DNA of 64,000 nucleotides from an uncultured bacterium (GTDB lineage: Bacteria; Cyanobacteriota; Vampirovibrionia; Gastranaerophilales; Gastranaerophilaceae), in assembly GCA_902777855.1 (NCBI GenBank), contig CACYVN010000007.1:92332-156331 (forward strand). The letters run 5' to 3'. Of the stretch, positions 34,136-41,913 are shown one piece after another. The notes under the pieces were generated by a model, which had not been told where the DNA came from, made no database searches, and saw only the letters and a list, made by a program, of their open reading frames with translations. A program made the translations under genes and the position numbers. Within the stretch, counting starts at the first letter, position 1. Every line of letters starts with the position of its first letter.

Positions 34136-35050
34136 TTACGCTCTGGGATGAGTTTGGTCGTAAACTTTTTTCATGTGCTGCATAGAAATGTGGGTGTAAA
34201 TTTGGGTATTTGAGATGCTTGCGTGACCGAGAAGTTCCTGAACAACTCTCAAATCCGCACCGTTTTCAATCAGATGTGTTGCAAAACTGTGGCGAAACAT
34301 ATGCGGTGTAACTTTTTTGGGTAATTCAATTTTTTCAACTGTTTCGTTTATAACGTTTCTGACCATACGTGTTTGGAGCCGGTAGCCTGTTTTGTTGATA
34401 AATACCGGCGAATTGTCCGTAACTGGTGGAATGTCATAACCCTTTGCAACAAGCGGTCTTGCGATTTCAATATATTTTTGCAGATAAGTTTTTGCTCTGT
34501 CTGTTATAAGAATAATACGCTCTTTTGCTCCTTTGCCAAATACCGTAATTTCGTTATTTTCAAGATTAAGATTGCCGAAATTCAGGTTACTTAACTCCGA
34601 AACGCGCATCCCGCTTGCCCAAAGTAGTTCAAGTATAGCCCGGTTGCGGTAGCCTGCGGGAGTTGAAATATTAATATTGTTTAAAATTTCTTCTATCTCC
34701 TCCGATGAGAGGAATTTTGGCAAAGATTTCGGTCGTTTGGGGGAAATTATATTTTGCGCCGGATTGTTGTCAATTTTTCTTTCTCTTGCCAAATATTTAT
34801 AGAAAGTTCTTATGGATGCTATCTTTCGGGCGATTGTTGTTTTTTTATAATCAAACTTTTGTATAAAGTGTAAGTAGTCACGTATTTTTGAAAAATCTGC
34901 CCCTTCACACCCCTCATCCCCGAGCCATATGAGATAGCTCAAAATGTCTGAATAGTACGCTTTTGCGGTATGTTCAGAAAAGTTTTTTTCTGCTAAAAGA
35001 TACCCTTTAAAATCATCTAAATCTTGTTTTGATTTTGAATTTATTCCCAT
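34136..35050 (-). CDS. xerC: tyrosine recombinase XerC/XerD type
   Basis: The 304-residue protein has the N-terminal SAM-like core-binding domain (residues 8-100) and the catalytic domain with the family residues in order: Arg in SGMRVSEL, Lys region FGKGAKER, His-x-x-Arg in HMFRHSFATHL, His in LGHAS and the nucleophile Tyr in TQIYTHIS. Xer recombinases resolve chromosome dimers at dif. The size and the lack of element neighbours favour a housekeeping Xer, but it lies close to a tRNA region rich in tRNA fragments, so a role of such an enzyme there should be kept in mind. No dif-like site was found by eye. Confidence 0.88.
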   Translation of the reverse strand: MGINSKSKQDLDDFKGYLLAEKNFSEHTAKAYYSDILSYLIWLGDEGCEGADFSKIRDYLHFIQKFDYKKTTIARKIASIRTFYKYLARERKIDNNPAQNIISPKRPKSLPKFLSSEEIEEILNNINISTPAGYRNRAILELLWASGMRVSELSNLNFGNLNLENNEITVFGKGAKERIILITDRAKTYLQKYIEIARPLVAKGYDIPPVTDNSPVFINKTGYRLQTRMVRNVINETVEKIELPKKVTPHMFRHSFATHLIENGADLRVVQELLGHASISNTQIYTHISMQHMKKVYDQTHPRA

Positions 35051-35143
35051 TTGTTAACTCTATTGCTTTTTTATCATAACTATTATACAATATCCTCATA
35101 AGTTTTGGAATAATATTAAGCGATAAAAGGTTAGGAGAAAACA

Positions 35144-36946
35144 ATGAATTGTAAAAAATTGTTAGTCACATCAATGATTTTGACTTCATGTGTTCTTTTT
35201 GCTCCTTCGTCATTTTCTGCAGAACCTCTGAAAGCGGGGATATCTAAAAATTATGTTGATATAGGCAGAATGATTGAATATACTAACTACGCAGAAGCTG
35301 ATGCGAAGTTAAAAGAGATTTTACAAAAGAACCCTAATGATTTGGAAGCAAAGGCATTACAGTTGATGTCTTTTGCAAAACAGTGGAAACTTGCTCCGGC
35401 TCAGTCGGAATTAGACAAATTACTTGAAAAATATCCGAATAACCCTCAGTTCCACTATGCTCAGGGTTTGGTATATTTAATGAGAGAAACATCTTCTGAC
35501 GTTGAATATATTAAAAATATTACAAACCTTTCAAATGCCGCAATTCAGGAATTTGTAAAGGCAGTTGATTTAGACAGTACGTATTTTGAAGCGTACAACG
35601 CAATGGGTGTTGCAACTTTAAAACTCGGTAACAAGAAAGATGCCGCTGATTTATTTAAAGTTGCTTTAAAAATCAACCCTCAGTTTGCGCCTGCTTATGA
35701 TAATTTGGGTAATATTGCAATGCTTGACGGTGATTTGGATCAGGCAGAAAAATATTATTTGCAATCAATTAAATGCAATTCTCACAACGCGACTTCAATG
35801 TACCATATGGGACAAGTTGAAGCTCGCAGAGGAGATTATACGAAAGCGCTCACTTGGTTGAACCACTCACTTCACATCAATCCGCAATCATCACCGGGAT
35901 GGAATTTGCAGGGTGAGTTGTACCTCAAACAAGGTAACCAGGCTGCTGCTATCAATTCTTTCAAAAAAGCAAAATATGTAAAACCTGAAAACTTCAGACC
36001 TTATGTAAATTTGGCAGGTGTATACGAACGTCGAGCAGACCACGAATTTGCTATGGAAGAATTAAAAACCGCAATTATCTTGAATCCGAACTATAAAGAA
36101 GGTATCTACAGAGTCGGCAATATGTCTTTGGAAACAAAGAAGTATCAACAAGCTTTGGAATATTATTCAAGATTATTAGGTGACCAGACTTATAACAATG
36201 CAGCTATTGTAGGTCTTGCGAATACATATTATGAAATGGCAAGAGATACAGCGGATTCAAGAGATTTTACAACCAACAAAGATGTATATTTGGCTTATGA
36301 CTATGTAAATGAAGCTATTCAGAGAACTCCTAACGATTTGAAACTTCATCTTGCAAAAATCAAATTAGCTAAATTAACTCACCAGGTTGAAATGACTGAA
36401 GATAATTTAAATTACATTGTTCAGTCAGCATCAAACAGCCTTGTTGATACCGTAATTAAGGGTGAAGCATATTTGTCACTCGGTCGTGAATCCGATGCGG
36501 TTTATACATTTGAAAATGCAATCAATTTTGCAAACAGTATTGATGATGAATTATACTTATCAGAAATTCTTGTTCAGCATAAACAGTTTAGAACAGCAAG
36601 AAAGGCGCTTGAAAAAGTCCTGATGTCTGATCCTGATAATAAAATTGCGCTTAACGGTTTGCATTATATCGACTTATGTGAAATGAAATCAAACGAATTC
36701 TTTGAAATCGCTTTAAGACAGTTCAAAGAAGGTAATTATGCATCAACTATTGAATACTGCAACAGAGCTATTGATTTCTATCACAATGCTCCGTCAATTG
36801 CAAAACTTAAAGCGCAGGCTTACGAAGCAGAGAAGAACTACGAAGGCGCAGTTAAATACTACAGACAATATTTATCTTTAGCACCTAATGCTTCAGATAA
36901 AGCGGCTGTTGAACAAAGAATTCAAGTATTCTCTCAACAGATGTAA
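35144..36946 (+). CDS. exported TPR repeat protein
   Basis: A signal peptide (residues 1-27, ending FAPSSFSA, with a Cys at 20 in TSCVLF) precedes about 570 residues of tetratricopeptide repeats (for example FAPAYDNLGNIAMLDGDLDQA and QSSPGWNLQGELYLKQGNQA). It should be a periplasmic or membrane-associated scaffold of unknown partner. Total length 600 residues. A TTAGGAG ribosome binding site precedes the ATG and a terminator follows at 36975, so it is transcribed alone. Confidence 0.85.
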   Translation: MNCKKLLVTSMILTSCVLFAPSSFSAEPLKAGISKNYVDIGRMIEYTNYAEADAKLKEILQKNPNDLEAKALQLMSFAKQWKLAPAQSELDKLLEKYPNNPQFHYAQGLVYLMRETSSDVEYIKNITNLSNAAIQEFVKAVDLDSTYFEAYNAMGVATLKLGNKKDAADLFKVALKINPQFAPAYDNLGNIAMLDGDLDQAEKYYLQSIKCNSHNATSMYHMGQVEARRGDYTKALTWLNHSLHINPQSSPGWNLQGELYLKQGNQAAAINSFKKAKYVKPENFRPYVNLAGVYERRADHEFAMEELKTAIILNPNYKEGIYRVGNMSLETKKYQQALEYYSRLLGDQTYNNAAIVGLANTYYEMARDTADSRDFTTNKDVYLAYDYVNEAIQRTPNDLKLHLAKIKLAKLTHQVEMTEDNLNYIVQSASNSLVDTVIKGEAYLSLGRESDAVYTFENAINFANSIDDELYLSEILVQHKQFRTARKALEKVLMSDPDNKIALNGLHYIDLCEMKSNEFFEIALRQFKEGNYASTIEYCNRAIDFYHNAPSIAKLKAQAYEAEKNYEGAVKYYRQYLSLAPNASDKAAVEQRIQVFSQQM

Positions 36947-36974
36947 TAAATTAAAAATAAAATAAAGAATAGAG

Positions 36975-37015
36975 GGCTGGTATTGTTATGTTATTGAAAC
37001 AATCCGGCCTTTTAT
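36975..37015 (+). terminator. rho-independent terminator of the TPR gene
   Basis: GGCTGG-T-ATTGTT (36975-36987) pairs with AACAAT-CCGGCC (36998-37009), one bulged T, followed by TTTTATTTAAA. Confidence 0.75.
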
Positions 37016-37028
37016 TTAAAATAGGGAT

Positions 37029-37289
37029 ATGAAAAAGAAAAAATTTGACATCAGAAAAACATTTGAAACTTTTTTAAGGGAACCGCTTAGCGTTATAACA
37101 AGCGGTTTGTTTCAGATTGTTAACATTGAGGGTGAGAATTTTTTCGCAAAAGAAAAATCGTTTAATATTGATTTCGTAAATGGTAAAACTCAGTTAACAC
37201 TGGTAAATAATCCAAAGATGTATAATCTTTTCCAAACGGTTTTGTATAAGAAGAAACTTTTGGAACAAAAAGAAAAGGCGGGGAAATGA
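37029..37289 (+). CDS. small hypothetical protein upstream of engB
   Basis: An 86-residue basic protein, starting MKKKKFDIRKTFETFLREPL, without signal peptide or clear membrane helix. Its stop overlaps the engB start (ATGA at 37286), so the two are translationally coupled. AGGG lies close to the ATG. No family recognised; the coupling suggests a link to ribosome assembly, which is inference only. Confidence 0.65.
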   Translation: MKKKKFDIRKTFETFLREPLSVITSGLFQIVNIEGENFFAKEKSFNIDFVNGKTQLTLVNNPKMYNLFQTVLYKKKLLEQKEKAGK

Positions 37290-37861
37290 CAAATTTTATG
37301 CCGGCAAAATTTGTTATAAGTGCGGAAAAACTTTCACAGTGCCCGAATTTTAACTTGAGTGAATTTCCGCTTTTGGGGCGTTCAAATGTCGGAAAATCGT
37401 CATTCATAAACGGGCTTGCAAATAATAAAAAACTTGCAAAGACATCAAATACTCCCGGAAAAACACGGCTGATCAACTTTTTTAATTTCAGCGATAAATT
37501 TATGATTGCCGATTTGCCAGGATACGGTTATGCTAAAGTTTCAAAAGATGTTCAGAACCGTTGGCAGAAAAACTTGGAAGAATATTTGCTCAAACGAGAG
37601 GATATAAAATATTTGGTTCAGTTAATTGACGGCAGACATGAGATTCAGAAAAACGATTATCAAATGAGAGAATGGGTAAGTGCGTATAATTTGCCAATAA
37701 TAACTGTTGTTACAAAAACGGATTACATATCTTCTCATAACAAGGTTACACAAGCAATTTCACATGTTAAAAAAGAGTTCGGAGGAGAAGTTTTTCCGTT
37801 CAGTGCAAATAATAACCGCTATAACGATAAAATTTTGGAATTTTTTATCTTAAATACATAA
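37286..37861 (+). CDS. engB: ribosome biogenesis GTPase EngB (YsxC/YihA)
   Basis: The 191-residue GTPase has G1 GRSNVGKSS near residue 31, the G2 region TSNTPGKTRLINFF, G3 DLPGYGYA near 75, G4 TKTD near 144 and G5 FSANNN near 172. EngB takes part in assembly of the large ribosomal subunit. The last codons and the stop (37859-37861) lie inside the left inverted repeat of the element at 37855-38341, so that element supplies the gene's end. No ribosome binding site beyond the coupling with the upstream gene is needed. Confidence 0.95.
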   Translation: MTNFMPAKFVISAEKLSQCPNFNLSEFPLLGRSNVGKSSFINGLANNKKLAKTSNTPGKTRLINFFNFSDKFMIADLPGYGYAKVSKDVQNRWQKNLEEYLLKREDIKYLVQLIDGRHEIQKNDYQMREWVSAYNLPIITVVTKTDYISSHNKVTQAISHVKKEFGGEVFPFSANNNRYNDKILEFFILNT

Positions 37862-38341
37862 TATTTGTTATTGGTATTTGTTTGATAAATTTATTTTTTT
37901 TCTTGTTCGCATTTCTTTTATATTGCCATGACCGCTTTCTTTGAGCGGGCAAAGAAAGCGGTCAGAAAGAAACCCGCAGGCTGATGCTGTGTTCATAAAA
38001 CATTGTAATTGTTCCACAAAAAGGCGGGAGTCACAAACAATGTTTAATTCACTTCGCAAAGCCTGTCCGACCTTTACGTAGTGAGCAATAAATGTTATGC
38101 GAGAGGACGTCAAAGGCGGATTTGTTTGAGCGTTTAGCGAGTTATCCGCCTTATACTCGAGCATAAGCCCGAACTCATCTATCCTGACCTTTCTCGTTAG
38201 GGAGAAACTACACGAGGGCGTACAATTTATTAGCGAACGGAGTGCAGGTCGGGGAGTTTCTTTGCGCCCCGTTTCTTTGCGGTCAAAGAAATGGGGCAGG
38301 GTAGTTTACAAACATAAACTACCAATAACAAATATTATGTA
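37855..38341. mobile_element. 487-bp non-coding element with 22-bp perfect terminal inverted repeats (MITE-like)
   Basis: The left end 37855-37876 begins TACATAATATTTGTTATTGG and the right end 38320-38341 is its exact reverse complement. Inside are further palindromes: GACCGCTTTCTTTG/CAAAGAAAGCGGTC (37930-37963), GGCGGAT/ATCCGCC (about 38115-38150) and GCCCCGTTTCTTTG/CAAAGAAATGGGGC (38265-38297). No transposase is encoded; the only long open frame (98 codons on the minus strand) is palindrome-derived. A shortened copy is at 21729. Target-site duplications are not evident. Confidence 0.7.
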
Positions 38342-38447
38342 AATATTTTTGTTGAAATATTTTTTATATACTGTGTTTATGTTACGATTTTGTCAGAAAA
38401 GAATATTACGTAACACTTTTTAAATATTTAAAAGGAGAAAGAAAATT

Positions 38448-41108
38448 ATGACAGAAAAAAGAGTATGGCTTTTCAGAGAAGGAAATGCTCACATGCGTGC
38501 CGAATTAGGCGGTAAAGGTGCTAACCTTGCTGAAATGACCAATTTAGGGCTTCCTGTTCCGCCGGGACTTACAATTACTACTGCAACCTGTATGGAATAC
38601 ATCAACAACGGCAACAAAATGCCTGATGGTTTGATGGACGAAGTAAAATACTATTTAAAAGAAGTTGAACAACAGGCAGGAAAGAAATTCGGCGATGCTA
38701 CAAATCCGTTATTGGTTTCTGTTAGATCAGGTGCCAGAGTTTCAATGCCGGGTATGATGGAAACTATACTAAACTTAGGTTTAAATGATGAAACGGTTGA
38801 AGCAATGGTTAAATTAACTAACAATCCTCGTTTCTGCTATGATTCATACAGAAGATTTTTAACAATGTTTGGGTCTGTTGCCTGGGAAATGGACAGACAA
38901 AAATACTTTGAATCAGAAGTTGAAAAAGTTAAAGCAAGAGAAGGTGTAACAGAAGATACTCAAATCTCTGCAGAGGGTTGGAAATCTTTAATCCCTGTAT
39001 ATAAACAAGTTATTAAAGAAGTAACAGGCAAAGAGTTCCCGCAAGATCCATATGTTCAGTTGCAGGAAGCAATTGAAGCTGTATTCCGTTCTTGGAATAT
39101 TCCTCGTGCTGTTGCATACAGAAATATGAACAAAATCGATCACAACTTTGGTACTGCGGTTAACGTTCAGACAATGGTATTTGGTAATATGGGTAACGAT
39201 TGCGCTACAGGTGTTTCATTCACCCGTAACCCTGCTACAGGTGAAAACAAATTCTACGGTGAATATCTTGTAAACGCTCAAGGTGAGGACGTTGTTGCAG
39301 GTATCAGAACTCCAAAACAAATCAGTGAACTTGAAACAGATATGCCTGACATATACGAACAATATGTAAACATAGCAAAACAACTTGAAAAAGGCTATCA
39401 CGATGTTCAGGATATGGAATTTACCGTTGAAAGAGGTAAATTATGGATTCTTCAAACTCGTAACGGTAAGAGAACTGCAAAAGCAGCTATCAAAATTGCC
39501 GTTGATATGTATAACGAAGGCATTATTTCTAAAGAAGAAGCTATTATGCAGGTTGATCCATATTCAGTTTATCAAGTATTGTTACCTTGTTTCAATCCTG
39601 ATAAAGTTAAACATTCACACAAAGTTTCTAAAGGTGTAAACGCATCTCCGGGTGCTGCAGTTGGTAAAATCGTATTTGATACCGAAGAAGCTGCACAGCG
39701 TGGTGCAAAGGGTGAAAAAGTTATTTTGGTCAGAATTGAAACCTGTCCGGATGACATTCACGGTATGGCCGTTTCTCAGGGTGTTTTAACTCTCAGAGGC
39801 GGTGCTACTTCTCACGCTGCAGTTGTTGCTAAAGGTATGGGTAAACCCTGCGTTTCAGGTTGTGAAGATTTAACTATCGATCTTAAAGCTGAAACTATTA
39901 CTTGTTCAGACGGAACCGTATTCCATAAGAATGATGTTATCTCATTAGACGGTGGAACCGGTGAGGTTATGGAAGGTGCTATAGAACTTGTTGATGCCGG
40001 TATTGATGCAGACTTTGAAACATTCTTTAACTGGGTTAACGAAATCAAAGAACTTCATGTTGAAGCAAACGCTGATACTCCTAAAGATATTGAAAACGCT
40101 ATCAAATTCGGTGCTGAAGGTGTAGGTCTTTGCAGAACTGAACATATGTTCATGGATCCTGATAGACTTCCTTGGGTACAGAAAATGATTATTGCAGGCA
40201 CAACTGAAGCAAGAAAAGAAGCACTTGCTCACTTACTTCCTATGCAGTATTCAGATTTCTATGCAATGTTCAAGGCATTAGGTGACAAACCTCTTACGGT
40301 TCGTTTACTTGATCCGCCTTTGCACGAATTTTTACCTTCTAAGATTGAATTAGTTGAAAAAGTCGCAACTAAGAAGGCTTTAGGTCAGGACTATGCAGAA
40401 GATGAAAAAATGCTTGAAATTGTTGAAAACTTGTCAGAATCTAACCCGATGATGGGTCTTAGAGGATGCCGTTTAGGTTTAACCTACCCTGAAATCAACG
40501 AAATGCAGGTTAGAGCTATCTTTGAAGCTTGCTGTGATTTAACAAAAGAAGGTCACAAAATCCAACCTTGGATCATGATTCCTCTTATCGGTCATATCAA
40601 CGAATTAAAGACTGCTAAGGCTACATTGGTAAGAGTCGCAGAACAAGTTATGCAGGAAAAAGGAATTAAATTAGAATATAAATTCGGTACAATGATTGAA
40701 ATTCCTCGTGCTGCATTAACGGCAAAAGAAGTTGCAACCGAAGCTGAATTCTTCTCTTATGGTACAAATGACTTAACTCAGATGACATTTGGTTACTCAA
40801 GAGATGATGCTGAAGGTAAGTTCCTCAAAAACTATGTAGAACAGAAAATTTTACCTTGGAACCCGTTTGTAACTTTAGACTTCAACGGCGTTGGCAGACT
40901 TATTGAAATGTCAATTAACGAAGGCAGAGAAGTTAATTCAAGCTTAGTCGGCGGTATCTGCGGTGAACACGGCGGAGATCCGGATTCTGTGAAATATGCT
41001 CACAAAATCGGTTTGAATTATGTTTCTTGCTCTCCATACAGAGTTCCGCAAGCAAGACTTGCTGCAGCACAGGCAGTAATCGAATGTAAGAAAACCGCTA
41101 AGGTATAA
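38448..41108 (+). CDS. ppdK: pyruvate, phosphate dikinase
   Basis: PPDK interconverts pyruvate, ATP and phosphate with phosphoenolpyruvate, AMP and pyrophosphate; in fermenting anaerobes it often serves glycolysis. The 886-residue protein has the ATP-grasp domain (residues 1-340), the phospho-His domain with GGATSHAAVVAKGMGKPCVSG near 450 and the PEP-binding TIM barrel with GLCRTEHMF near 560 and the catalytic Cys in GGICGEHGGD near 836. AAAGGAG is the ribosome binding site. The upstream region has a TGTTACG/CGTAACA inverted repeat (38380-38386 and 38409-38415) that could bind a regulator. Codon use is typical of a highly expressed gene. Confidence 0.98.
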   Translation: MTEKRVWLFREGNAHMRAELGGKGANLAEMTNLGLPVPPGLTITTATCMEYINNGNKMPDGLMDEVKYYLKEVEQQAGKKFGDATNPLLVSVRSGARVSMPGMMETILNLGLNDETVEAMVKLTNNPRFCYDSYRRFLTMFGSVAWEMDRQKYFESEVEKVKAREGVTEDTQISAEGWKSLIPVYKQVIKEVTGKEFPQDPYVQLQEAIEAVFRSWNIPRAVAYRNMNKIDHNFGTAVNVQTMVFGNMGNDCATGVSFTRNPATGENKFYGEYLVNAQGEDVVAGIRTPKQISELETDMPDIYEQYVNIAKQLEKGYHDVQDMEFTVERGKLWILQTRNGKRTAKAAIKIAVDMYNEGIISKEEAIMQVDPYSVYQVLLPCFNPDKVKHSHKVSKGVNASPGAAVGKIVFDTEEAAQRGAKGEKVILVRIETCPDDIHGMAVSQGVLTLRGGATSHAAVVAKGMGKPCVSGCEDLTIDLKAETITCSDGTVFHKNDVISLDGGTGEVMEGAIELVDAGIDADFETFFNWVNEIKELHVEANADTPKDIENAIKFGAEGVGLCRTEHMFMDPDRLPWVQKMIIAGTTEARKEALAHLLPMQYSDFYAMFKALGDKPLTVRLLDPPLHEFLPSKIELVEKVATKKALGQDYAEDEKMLEIVENLSESNPMMGLRGCRLGLTYPEINEMQVRAIFEACCDLTKEGHKIQPWIMIPLIGHINELKTAKATLVRVAEQVMQEKGIKLEYKFGTMIEIPRAALTAKEVATEAEFFSYGTNDLTQMTFGYSRDDAEGKFLKNYVEQKILPWNPFVTLDFNGVGRLIEMSINEGREVNSSLVGGICGEHGGDPDSVKYAHKIGLNYVSCSPYRVPQARLAAAQAVIECKKTAKV

Positions 41109-41144
41109 ATATTGAATATCGGCAAGTAATTGCCACCTTAATTT

Positions 41145-41274
41145 AAAAGCGAGAATTTTAAGATTCTGAATCACTCCGTTAAAATTACCATATTATATAA
41201 TCGGGGTGAGACCCTGAAACAAGTTCAGGGTGACGGCAAAGCTGTCTTTTCAGAATGACAAAATTCTCGCTTTT
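41145..41274. repeat. 130-bp dispersed element with inverted ends
   Basis: AAAAGCGAGAATTTT (41145-41159) and its exact inverse AAAATTCTCGCTTTT (41260-41274) bound an interior with AGATTCTGAA, CCCTGAAACAAGTTCAGGG and TCAGAATGACA, the same motifs as in 28792-28932. The right 50 bp are used as coding sequence by the gene at 41225-41464. Confidence 0.8.
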
Positions 41275-41464
41275 TATAATTTAAAATATAATTTTGTGTT
41301 TCGGTTTTAATATTGTCACTTATTTCTTCTATCAATTCTATGAATATTTCTTTTTCAATGTTATCTGTTTTGCAATAATTCATCAGATAATTTAATCTTC
41401 GTGTAAAGAGTTTCACATTCGCTTTTATCATTTCTTTTTCGTATCTAATAAGTTCTTCTTGCAT
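41225..41464 (-). CDS. small helical protein with repeat-derived C-terminus
   Basis: A 79-residue protein, mostly amphipathic helix (MQEELIRYEKEMIKANVKLF ...), with an AGGAG ribosome binding site at ideal distance on the minus strand. Its last 16 residues (KKREFCHSEKTALPSP) are encoded by the repeat at 41145-41274, which therefore seems to have inserted into the gene's 3' end and replaced the original stop. No known family; the gene could also be a decayed remnant. Confidence 0.55.
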   Translation of the reverse strand: MQEELIRYEKEMIKANVKLFTRRLNYLMNYCKTDNIEKEIFIELIEEISDNIKTETQNYILNYKKREFCHSEKTALPSP

Positions 41465-41518
41465 TATTTGCTCCTATAATATTGGCATGGTAATGCCGAC
41501 CTACAAATAAATTTGCAT

Positions 41519-41547
41519 GTCATTGCGAGCGAAGCGAAGCAATCCAG
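41519..41547 (+). repeat. GTCATTGCGAG-type dispersed repeat
   Basis: GTCATTGCGAGCGAAGCGAA followed by GCAATCCAG is the classical form of a short repeat found in many bacterial genomes; partial copies are at 6985 and 10081. Confidence 0.6.
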
Positions 41548-41633
41548 CCTTTATTAAGTTTTATTTTATTATAATTTCTAATAATAGAAATTTATTGCTA
41601 TATTCATAAATAATATAATATTAATTGCTATAT

Positions 41634-41662
41634 TTGTCAATATATTACGAAATAAATATAAT
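41634..41662 (+). promoter_or_regulatory. leaderless promoter of the small HTH gene
   Basis: TTGTCA (41634-41639), 17-bp spacer, TATAAT (41657-41662), then 6 nt to the ATG. The promoter at 60172 has the same -35, spacer and distance. Confidence 0.7.
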
Positions 41663-41668
41663 TAATAT

Positions 41669-41884
41669 ATGAGATTAAATGTAAGAGAACAAATAAAAGC
41701 ACTATTATCGCAAGAAAATGTAACTCAAAAGGAATTAGTTGCAAAACTTAACAGTATGGGTAAAAAATATTCTACGACAAGTTTATCTCAGCGTTTAGGA
41801 CGCGGGTCTTTCACCTACAATGAAGTCATGACTATCGCAGAAATTTTGGGCTATGATGTACAATTTGTCAAGGAAAACAAGTAG
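41669..41884 (+). CDS. small HTH protein (paralog 1)
   Basis: A 71-residue protein with a helix-turn-helix of the XRE/Cro type: VREQIKALLSQENVTQKELVAKLNSMG, then STTSLSQRLGRGSFTYNEVMTIAEILGYDVQFV. It resembles the protein at 60207-60410 over its full length (TQKELVAKL versus TMTELAKCL; LSQRLGRGSFTYNEV versus LSNKLSRQTIKFEEV; ILGYDVQF versus ILGFDIEY). Probably a DNA-binding regulator made of one domain only. Leaderless promoter, no ribosome binding site. It is convergent with emrB. Confidence 0.8.
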   Translation: MRLNVREQIKALLSQENVTQKELVAKLNSMGKKYSTTSLSQRLGRGSFTYNEVMTIAEILGYDVQFVKENK

Positions 41885-41913
41885 GTAAATTTTGACCTAC
41901 ACCGACGAAATAT

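Noticed and set aside
34136..35050. Integrase of a mobile element
   Set aside because: Length, catalytic residues and lack of accessory genes fit a housekeeping Xer recombinase; an element role is not supported.
37868..38164. 98-codon frame on the minus strand inside the inverted-repeat element
   Set aside because: It has no ribosome binding site, spans the palindromes and does not resemble a transposase; the element is better described as non-coding.
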